From an uncultured Chloroflexota bacterium (GTDB taxonomy: Bacteria > Chloroflexota > Anaerolineae > Anaerolineales > Anaerolineaceae): DNA of 20,955 nt. The translations under genes were made by a program, and so were the position numbers. The notes beneath the pieces are model-generated. The model did no database searches. It was not told where the DNA came from and was given only the letters and a program-made list of their open reading frames with translations. Shown here in pieces: positions 16,101 through 20,955 of this stretch (the first letter of the stretch is position 1; every line of letters starts with the position of its first letter). The DNA lies in NCBI GenBank assembly GCA_902795255.1, contig CADBKS010000043.1:1-20955 (forward strand). Direction: 5' to 3'.

Positions 16101-17597
16101 GAAACTCCCGCACAGCCTTCGATCCGTGTACACGCCGTGTCCAAAGACGATGCGGAGACGGAAGGAACCGAATGGAAGCCGGTCGTCAAAATGACCCTGC
16201 CTGCCGCGGAAGAAGAAACTGCGGAAGAAGCCGCCGCTGAAGAAACCGCCGAAACCGGAGTCCCCGCCGAAGCACCTGAAGCCGAAGCTGCGGTCGAAAC
16301 GGTCGGGACCGTCAACGGCGAACCGATCAGCGCGGAAGACTTTGTCAATGCCGCCATTTTCAACCGCTATCAGCTCATTTCCCAGTATCAGCAGAACGCG
16401 CAGATGTATGCGATGTTCGGCCTGCCGCTGGATGATATCAACGCGGCCTATGAGAATTATCTCGGCACGGGGGAAGAATCCAAACGGACATTCGGGCAGG
16501 AGACCTTCAACAATCTCGTTCTGTTCAAAGCAGCTGAACTGGAAGCTGCTGAAAAAGGTGTTGAGATCTCCGACAGCACGCTGACGGAACGGATGAAGGA
16601 AATCTTCGGATATACCGACGCACAGGCAGAGACCGAAAGCGCTCTCGGCCTGGACTCCTTCAATATCGGTGAAGAAGAAACCTCCGCGGAGGAAGATCCG
16701 GAATTCAGAGCCACAGTCGATTCCACGCTGGCGATGGCCTTTGACGGAAACATCAGCTACGATTACTTCAAAGAATACGTCCGCCACGACATGCTGCTGG
16801 ACGCTCTTTTCGAAAAAGAGATCGAAGGCCGCACTTTTGAATCCGAACAGGTCAATGCCCGCCATATCCTGGTGGAAGACGAAGAAACAGCCAGGGACAT
16901 CCTTTCCCAACTGGCCGGCGGCGCCGACTGGAATGACCTTGCCAGTGAACATTCCCTGGACACCGCCAACAAAGACAACGGCGGAGCGCTCGGATGGTTC
17001 GGACGCGGCACCATGGTCAGTGAGTTTGAGGATGCGGCATTTACCCTTGAACCCGGCCAGATCAGCAGACCTGTAAAGACACCGTTCGGCTATCACATCA
17101 TCGCCTCTGACGGCAAGGAAGTCCGCCCGCTGGAAGATGAAGCCCTGGAAACCGCCAAACAGGAAGCCTTCAGCGAATGGTATAAGGCCCTTCCGGAGAA
17201 ATACGAAGCCGTTTCCGATGAGGAAGCCTGGATGCAGATCGTTCCGGAAACCCCGGTCTTCGAGCCCATCACGACTGAAGCAGCCGCGGACGCGATCCCG
17301 ACCTACAGCATCGGCTCCGACACGGATGAGGACGAGGAAGACGAAGCAGAGCTTTCCATCACAAGCACCGAACAGGATGACACCGCCCTCTCACTCGACA
17401 ATACCGAACAGGATGACGACGGCGCCCTTTCACTCGACAACACCGAGCAGGATGACGGTACGCAGCTTCTGGACAACGCCGCGGAAAATGAAGCACCGGT
17501 CAACGGCGGTGCAGATGACGAAGAAATCACCACCATCAACAACTCCGAACAGGACGAAGACGCATTTCTTCTCGATAACGAAGCGGAAATCGGATAA
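13188..17597 (+). CDS. Giant lipoprotein with three SurA/PrsA-like PpiC peptidyl-prolyl isomerase units
   Basis: A 1,469-residue surface lipoprotein, likely a foldase/chaperone for exported proteins like PrsA. The lipobox is ALSGC (Cys26). After a Pro/Glu/Ala stalk with four 18-residue repeats (50-121) come three homologous units, at about 125-450, 571-890 and 1036-1361. Each begins with a SurA_N-like helical part (VDGQEITVESF, VDGEPVSNDEF, VNGEPISAEDF, then RYQ and QNAQMY or QYAQMY). Each ends in a parvulin domain starting QVNARHILVE (310, 754, 1221) and containing LGWFGRG, VSEFE, AAF and GYHIIASDGKE. Ala/Glu-rich linkers (about 120 and 145 residues) separate them. The tail is acidic with TEQDD/LDN repeats. 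PrsA and SurA carry one or two parvulin domains and are far shorter. SD AAGGAG precedes the ATG, and a terminator follows, so it is probably monocistronic. Confidence 0.9.
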   Translation: MLPKRNTFILIFAMLLVLSVFALSGCSNKTPAPTATPAATEAPAEPTAAEPVTEQPEAPAETPETEAEPVTEQPETPAEAPETEAEAVTEQPETLAEAPEAEAEPVSEQPETPAEAPEAEAAPSSNAVASVDGQEITVESFKELATFNRYQYLNMYNQYAQMYMMYGVPLDSLNEQVSGLLGDEGKEALGLEVIDQLTYDKVLDLEAEKRGLEISDEEVMTQLKMMFGYEDEAESEEPVLGMDTFNVGADETDDTADKDAEFRAFAETVLLDSYDGAVSFDYLKNYARHILIDNTLFEEELAGRVFEEEQVNARHILVEDEESAKAILEKLEAGESWDALASEHSLDTSNKDNSGSLGWFGRGMMVSEFEDAAFALEPGQISEPVQTAYGYHIIASDGKEVRPLEGDALAAAQDAAYEEWAIGLRSAHDIQSFEEVWLDAVPTEPVFEPMTAETQPDDTAESEAAAEPEAELPETETETEGTAVEEAAAEPEAESTEPETAVEETAGEPAAEQEAESAEPEAAVTEETAGEPAAEAETESTEAEAAVAEETAAEPAPEAEAAADETADEPIIATVDGEPVSNDEFVQSAVFSRYQYLNSYNQYAQMYRSYGIPLDSLNEQVEGILGVNAKERLGSEIIDELTYYKVLELEAEKAGIEVTEEEVYDRLKTMFGYEEPSAADNVMLGQEIVNVDPTITDDAADKNAEFEAYANNILALGYDSNVSLDYLKGYAKHIILDNKLFDEELATRVFEAEQVNARHILVETEETANEVLERLNAGEDWNDLAAEYNIDSGTSLGWFGRGTMVSEFEEAAFALEPGEISAPVKTQYGYHIIASDGKEMRPLEGNALQTAQNEVYTEWTAGLRESHDIQDHPEVWMELVPTEPAFTPIVVPTAEETVTEEATAEEAAEETVTEEPAAEEPEAEETVTEEATAEEAAAEETVTEEPAGEEPAAEETVTEEAAAEEAEAAEEETPAQPSIRVHAVSKDDAETEGTEWKPVVKMTLPAAEEETAEEAAAEETAETGVPAEAPEAEAAVETVGTVNGEPISAEDFVNAAIFNRYQLISQYQQNAQMYAMFGLPLDDINAAYENYLGTGEESKRTFGQETFNNLVLFKAAELEAAEKGVEISDSTLTERMKEIFGYTDAQAETESALGLDSFNIGEEETSAEEDPEFRATVDSTLAMAFDGNISYDYFKEYVRHDMLLDALFEKEIEGRTFESEQVNARHILVEDEETARDILSQLAGGADWNDLASEHSLDTANKDNGGALGWFGRGTMVSEFEDAAFTLEPGQISRPVKTPFGYHIIASDGKEVRPLEDEALETAKQEAFSEWYKALPEKYEAVSDEEAWMQIVPETPVFEPITTEAAADAIPTYSIGSDTDEDEEDEAELSITSTEQDDTALSLDNTEQDDDGALSLDNTEQDDGTQLLDNAAENEAPVNGGADDEEITTINNSEQDEDAFLLDNEAEIG
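13335..13550 (+). repeat. Four tandem 54-base repeats in the lipoprotein stalk
   Basis: Residues 50-121 of the PpiC lipoprotein are four 18-residue units with consensus EPVTEQPETPAEAPETEA, exactly 54 bases each. The third (EAVTEQPETLAEAPEAEA) and fourth (EPVSEQPETPAEAPEAEA) have drifted slightly. The DNA is similar enough to gain or lose units by recombination. Confidence 0.85.
17367..17579 (+). repeat. Acidic C-terminal repeats of the PpiC lipoprotein
   Basis: Four copies of a 12-13 residue acidic unit (TEQDD, a few residues, then LSLDN, LLDN or similar) occur at residues 1394-1405, 1406-1418, 1419-1430 and 1453-1464. A less regular acidic spacer separates the last two. There is no sorting motif such as LPxTG. 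Confidence 0.7.
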
Positions 17598-17621
17598 AGC
17601 CTGTCCGCAAAGATGACCGCA

Positions 17622-17646
17622 AAACTCCCCAAACGGGGAGTTTTTT
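17622..17646 (+). terminator. Intrinsic terminator of the PpiC lipoprotein gene
   Basis: AAACTCCCC (17622-17630) pairs perfectly with GGGGAGTTT (17635-17643) around the loop AAAC. A run of six T follows the GGGGAG. It lies 25 bases after the stop codon. Confidence 0.93.
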
Positions 17647-17686
17647 GTTTCCCGGTGAGAAGATGCGCCCCCGATCCTCTTTGCGG

Positions 17687-17695
17687 TGTTATAAT
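17687..17695 (+). promoter_or_regulatory. Extended -10 promoter upstream of the structured RNA region
   Basis: TG-T-TATAAT (17687-17695) is a perfect extended -10 element. There is no recognisable -35 box, as is common for extended -10 promoters. Initiation would be near 17702, just after the terminator of the previous gene, giving a leader of about 230 bases before the acyltransferase gene. Confidence 0.55.
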
Positions 17696-17701
17696 GACGG
17701 G

Positions 17702-17880
17702 GATAAGATATAAAACAGGTATCCGCCGTAAATTGCGGGTGCGCTTCGTTTAGCGCTGCAGGGCCATACTAAAACCTGCCGTCTCAGGTACATTATCCTG
17801 GGTGCCGGGACCGGTGCGGCAGGCAGCTCATGCAAACACGTGAGCAGCCGGCCTGCGCCATGCGGAGCCCCCGCTCCTGA
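17702..17880 (+). ncRNA. Candidate structured RNA or cis-regulatory leader (unidentified)
   Basis: The 332 bases between the PpiC gene and the acyltransferase hold no open reading frame of note but many stems. GCGCT/AGCGC (17741-17745/17752-17756). GCAGG (17758-17762) can pair with CCTGC (17775-17779) or with CCTGC at 17852-17856. CCTGCCG/CGGCAGG (17775-17781/17817-17823). CAGG/CCTG (17785-17788/17797-17800). GCTCATG/CGTGAGC (17826-17832/17839-17845, one G-U pair). GCAGGC/GCCTGC (17819-17824/17851-17856). GGAGC/GCTCC (17864-17868/17873-17877). I compared it mentally with 6S, SRP, tmRNA, RNase P and cobalamin, c-di-GMP, SAM, lysine, ZTP and ydaO motifs and found no match. It could be an independent small RNA or a leader of the downstream gene. 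Confidence 0.45.
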
Positions 17881-17929
17881 TTGCGGTGCTGATTTCAGAG
17901 TGTGCTTTTACAGCAGAGATATTTGAGCC

Positions 17930-19336
17930 ATGGTTTTCAGTTCATTCGCGTTCCTCTGGATCTTTTTGCCGGCAGTACTGATCGGCGCGGTGCTCACGCA
18001 CAGGAAAGGCAGCAATCTCTTTCTCCTGGCGGCGAGCCTGTTTTTCTATGCCTGGGGCGAACCGAAATATATCGTCCTGCTGCTTTTTTCCGTCACCCTG
18101 AATTACCTGGCCGGTCTGCTGATCGGCCGCTGTGAAAAGCCCTTTCTGCGCAGGCTGGTCACGGCCGCAGGCATCGCGGCGAACCTGCTGCTGCTCGGAT
18201 ACTTCAAATATTTCAATTTCTTTGCCGGATCCCTGAACGCCCTGCTCGGGAAAGATCTGATCGCCCTGCGCGCGATCGCCCTGCCGATCGGGATCTCGTT
18301 TTATACCTTCCAGTCGGTTTCCTACCTTGCGGACCTCTGCCGCGGCACGATCCGGGTCCAGCGGTCCTGGTTCAAACTGGCGCTCTATATATCCTTCTTC
18401 CCGCAGCTCATCGCCGGACCGATCGTCAAATACCGGGATATCGAGCCGTACCTCGAAAACAGGACGCTGAGCCTCACGGATACCGTCTCCGGACTGAAGC
18501 GCTTCTGTTACGGACTGGGAAAAAAGGTCCTGCTGGCCAACACGCTCGGCTTCACGGTCGATGAGATCCTGAAGCGTCCCATCGGCGAACTGCCGTCCGT
18601 CCTTTGCTGGACGGCGTCAATATTTTACACACTGCAGATCTATTTCGATTTCTCCGGCTATTCCGATATGGCTATCGGACTGGCGAAAGCGCTCGGTTTT
18701 ACCTTCCGGGAAAACTTTGACCTGCCCTACTGCTCCCGGTCCGTCCGCGAATTCTGGCGGCGCTGGCACATTTCCCTTTCCAACTGGTTCCGCGATTATC
18801 TCTATATCCCGCTGGGAGGGAACCGCAGGGGAGCGCTCCGCACCGTTCTGAATATTCTGATCGTTTTCTTCGCGACCGGACTGTGGCACGGCGCCCAGTG
18901 GAATTTTGTCCTCTGGGGCCTGTTCCACGGATTTTTCCTGATCCTGGAGCGTGTGATCCGGCTGCCGGAGCCCAAAAGCTTCCTCACGAAACTGCTCCGC
19001 AGCATCTATACGATATTTATCGTCAATACCGGCTGGGTCCTGTTCCGCGCGGACAGCATCCGTGCCGCCCTGCAGCAGCTGGGCCGGATGTTCCGGAGCG
19101 TGCCCGGCACCGCCTGGAATTTCAGCGAATTTGCCGACCCGCTGACCCTGCTGGTCTTCGCGGTCAGCCTGTTCTTCGCATTCGGCGGCGGACGGCAGGC
19201 AGCGGCCCGGCTCAGGGCAAAAAACGCCGCGGCAGCAGAGATCCTCGGTTCGGCCGGCGCTTTGCTCTGCCTGTTCCTTTCGCTTGTGATGCTGGCCAAT
19301 GCCGCCCACAACCCGTTCATCTATTTCCGCTTTTAG
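17930..19336 (+). CDS. MBOAT family O-acyltransferase (AlgI/DltB-like)
   Basis: A 468-residue polytopic membrane enzyme that moves acyl (probably acetyl) groups across the membrane onto an extracellular polysaccharide or cell-wall polymer. It begins MVFSSFAFLWIFLPAVL, the standard AlgI-type N-terminus, which fixes the start although the SD is weak. Family landmarks are FFYAWGEPKYI, LPIGISFYTFQSVSYLADL, FFPQLIAGPIVKYRDI, YFDFSGYSDMAIGLAKALGF, and REFWRRWHISLSNWFRDYLYIPLGGNR with H280. GLWHGAQWNFVLWGLFHG carries the catalytic H320. The next gene, 7 bases downstream, encodes a DHHW/AlgX-like protein, the usual partner in such two-gene acetylation cassettes. The acceptor glycan is unknown. A long, possibly structured leader precedes it. 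Confidence 0.95.
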   Translation: MVFSSFAFLWIFLPAVLIGAVLTHRKGSNLFLLAASLFFYAWGEPKYIVLLLFSVTLNYLAGLLIGRCEKPFLRRLVTAAGIAANLLLLGYFKYFNFFAGSLNALLGKDLIALRAIALPIGISFYTFQSVSYLADLCRGTIRVQRSWFKLALYISFFPQLIAGPIVKYRDIEPYLENRTLSLTDTVSGLKRFCYGLGKKVLLANTLGFTVDEILKRPIGELPSVLCWTASIFYTLQIYFDFSGYSDMAIGLAKALGFTFRENFDLPYCSRSVREFWRRWHISLSNWFRDYLYIPLGGNRRGALRTVLNILIVFFATGLWHGAQWNFVLWGLFHGFFLILERVIRLPEPKSFLTKLLRSIYTIFIVNTGWVLFRADSIRAALQQLGRMFRSVPGTAWNFSEFADPLTLLVFAVSLFFAFGGGRQAAARLRAKNAAAAEILGSAGALLCLFLSLVMLANAAHNPFIYFRF

Positions 19337-19343
19337 GAGGCTC

Positions 19344-20417
19344 ATGAAAACACGGCAGATCCTTTTCCTGATCCTCTTTGGGCTGATGACCCTGGCCCCG
19401 GTCCCGGTCTTCACGCTTTTCCGGGAGCAGATCGGCTATAAAAACACGGAAAACAAAGCCGAGACCGGGTTCCCGGAGCTCGGACGGAGCAATTATTCCA
19501 CCTGGCCGCGGCGCTTCGAGGAATGGTTTTCGGATACGCTGCCCTTCAAGACCCAGTTTATCGAACTGTTCAGGGGCTTTCAGCAGCGGAGCGGGCTCGA
19601 TTATACGCAATCCGACGTGATCCGCGGAGATGAGGAATTCCTGTTTTACCGGAAAACCCTTGAGAATTACAAAGGCCTCAGCCGCTTCAGCGAAGACGAA
19701 CTGGGGACCATCGCCGCGAATCTGGAGGGGTTTTTCCGGAGAATGGAAGCGGCCGGGTCGGAATGCCTTCTCTATATCGCTCCGGACAAGGAGCAGGTTT
19801 ACGATGCGCTCATGCCGGACCGGATCCGCCGGGTCTCCGATGAGAGCCGTGCAGGTCAGGTCACAAAGTATCTTTCCGAAAACACGGACATGACCGTCCT
19901 TTATCCGAAGACGGGCCTGCAGGAGGCCGCGGAGAATTATCCGGTCTATTTCAGCACCGATACCCACTGGAACGAACTCGGCGGTTATTTCGCCGCCGGG
20001 CAGATCCAGTCCGCCTTCACCGGGGAACCGGAACCGCCGTTTGACCCGGAATACCATTATTATGACGAAGAAGGGAAGGACCTGGCCATGATGCTCGGGC
20101 TTTCCGATGTGCTCCCGGAGCGGAATGCCGTACTGATCGACTTCAATGACGGCATTGGATCCCGGAAGACCGAAACGGTCGACCACGGGACGCTCCAGCG
20201 CTTCACATCCGACGCGCCGTCCGGGAAAAAACTGATGATCATCGGGGATTCCTTTTCGGAATATTTTCTCCGATCCGCCATTCATGATGTCAGCGAGATC
20301 CTTTTCGTGACCTATGGCGAACTTTACCGGATCGATCCGGAAGCGGAAGCCCCGGATTACGTCGTCGTCATGCTTGTTGAACGCAATCTGCCGTTCCTCG
20401 TCAGCGGCTTTTACTGA
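19344..20417 (+). CDS. DHHW family (AlgX/AlgJ-like SGNH) O-acetylation partner protein
   Basis: A 357-residue membrane-anchored extracytoplasmic protein, expected to receive acetyl groups via the MBOAT protein and place them on the glycan. It has an N-terminal signal anchor (MKTRQILFLILFGLMTLAPV). The SGNH-type catalytic elements are DTHWN (206-210, with the Asp/His pair) and MIIGDSFSEYFL (nucleophile S303 in GDSF). MLVERNL near the C-terminus is also a family hallmark. The motif reads DTHW rather than DHHW. AGGAGG lies 3 bases before the ATG at 19344. An in-frame ATG 45 bases earlier lies inside the acyltransferase gene and is unlikely. The 7-base gap shows it is co-transcribed with the acyltransferase. 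Confidence 0.9.
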   Translation: MKTRQILFLILFGLMTLAPVPVFTLFREQIGYKNTENKAETGFPELGRSNYSTWPRRFEEWFSDTLPFKTQFIELFRGFQQRSGLDYTQSDVIRGDEEFLFYRKTLENYKGLSRFSEDELGTIAANLEGFFRRMEAAGSECLLYIAPDKEQVYDALMPDRIRRVSDESRAGQVTKYLSENTDMTVLYPKTGLQEAAENYPVYFSTDTHWNELGGYFAAGQIQSAFTGEPEPPFDPEYHYYDEEGKDLAMMLGLSDVLPERNAVLIDFNDGIGSRKTETVDHGTLQRFTSDAPSGKKLMIIGDSFSEYFLRSAIHDVSEILFVTYGELYRIDPEAEAPDYVVVMLVERNLPFLVSGFY

Positions 20418-20454
20418 TCCATTGTGAGATCGGTTTACGGAAAGGAGAAAACTG

Positions 20455-20955
20455 ATGGCAAGAGCATCCGTAAAAGAAAACAAATCCATTTACCAGCTCA
20501 AACGGGAGGAGCTCGGGCTCAGCAGGGAGAAGGCTGCCGAACTGCTGCAGTTCATCACGCCGGAACGGATCGAGCGCATCGAATCCGGAAAGGCCGGCGC
20601 ACACCCCGATGAAGTGGTCCTGATGGCTGAAAAATATCAGTGCCCGCACCTGTGCAACTACTTCTGCGCGAATGAATGCGAGATCGGCAAACAGTACGTC
20701 CCCGAGATCAAGGCCAAAGCCCTCTCCCAGATCATCCTTGAAATGCTGGCTTCCCTGAACTCCATGCAGCGCAGGCAGGAACGCCTGATCGAGATCACCT
20801 CCGACGGCGTGATCGAAGACGAAGAGATCCACGATTTCATCGCCATCCAGGAGGAGCTGGAAAAGATCTCCGTCACCGTCGAGACCCTGCAGCTCTGGGT
20901 GGAACAGAAACTCGCCTCCGGAGATATCGACCGGGATTTCTACCATAAAGCTAAG
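20455..20955 (+). CDS. XRE family helix-turn-helix regulator with a cysteine ladder (partial at the window end)
   Basis: The first 167 residues of a probable DNA-binding regulator, open to the window edge. An XRE-type helix-turn-helix is at about 13-62 (LKREELGLSREKAAELLQFITPERIERIESGK). It is followed directly by YQCPHLCNYFCANECEIG, with cysteines at 63, 67, 71 and 75, one every four residues. The rest is helical with coiled-coil-like heptads (ILEMLASLNSMQRRQERLIEI, and EELEKISVTVETLQLWVEQKL). A strong SD AAAGGAG (20441-20447) lies 7 bases before the ATG. From memory, similar genes are common in gut Clostridia. It lies 37 bases after the DHHW gene and may share its transcript, so it could control the acetylation cassette (inference). 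Confidence 0.82.
   Translation, partial: MARASVKENKSIYQLKREELGLSREKAAELLQFITPERIERIESGKAGAHPDEVVLMAEKYQCPHLCNYFCANECEIGKQYVPEIKAKALSQIILEMLASLNSMQRRQERLIEITSDGVIEDEEIHDFIAIQEELEKISVTVETLQLWVEQKLASGDIDRDFYHKAK

Noticed and set aside
14253..17096. A 947-residue open frame on the minus strand, opposite the PpiC gene, rich in Phe and Gly
   Set aside because: It is the mirror of GAA/GCC-rich codons in the real gene (Glu codon GAA reads TTC on the other strand). No start signal, low-complexity FFGHGFF-type sequence, and the plus-strand protein has clear domains.
17702..17929. 6S RNA, SRP RNA, tmRNA or a known riboswitch in the gap before the acyltransferase
   Set aside because: I looked for the SRP GGAAG core, the RNase P GAGGAAAGTC, the B12 box, c-di-GMP, SAM, ZTP and ydaO cores and found none. 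The region is left as an unidentified structured RNA.

Overview
The window is an ordinary-looking chromosomal stretch, roughly 55-60% G+C by eye, dense in cell-envelope genes, with no insertion sequence, prophage, CRISPR array, rRNA or tRNA that I can see. The best guess at the source is an anaerobic Gram-positive-type (monoderm) bacterium. Several features point to Chloroflexota, class Anaerolineae: Thr/Pro-rich stalks on lipoproteins, tandem LysM-M23 lipoproteins of the GGPH type, a TsaD with a NHLEGHIY motif, and several genes lacking a Shine-Dalgarno site. Other features (the DHHW protein and the XRE regulator at the right end) look like genes common in gut Clostridia. Lineage is therefore an inference, at about 60% for Anaerolineae with Clostridia as the alternative.

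Left part (1-3,100, minus strand): a partial sugar ABC-transporter substrate-binding protein with its own good promoter. Upstream of it is a translationally coupled pair made of a duplicated DUF1538 membrane protein and a tandem PII-like protein. Middle left (3,283-8,333, plus strand): a frameshifted polysaccharide-deacetylase-like lipoprotein, an HIT hydrolase and two paralogous LysM-M23 lipoproteins, with heptanucleotide repeats in one of the gaps. Next (8,440-10,197) is an adenine-deaminase-family enzyme. It converges on a minus-strand operon (13,061 to 10,358) encoding a small membrane protein, an M24 aminopeptidase and TsaD. A strong bidirectional terminator lies between the two.

Right part (13,188-20,955, plus strand): a 1,469-residue lipoprotein with three SurA/PrsA-like PpiC units and its own terminator. 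A 332-base gene-free stretch follows. It starts with an extended -10 promoter and then holds a set of stems with mutually exclusive pairings, which makes it a candidate structured RNA or regulatory leader. Downstream lie an AlgI-type O-acyltransferase, its DHHW/AlgX-like partner, and a partial XRE-family regulator with a cysteine ladder.

Most genes act at or outside the membrane: glycan deacetylation, murein hydrolysis, protein folding, glycan acetylation and sugar uptake. The observations most worth a second look are the structured RNA region (17,702-17,880), the tandem-PII/duplicated-DUF1538 pair, the triplicated PpiC lipoprotein and the intergenic heptamer repeats.
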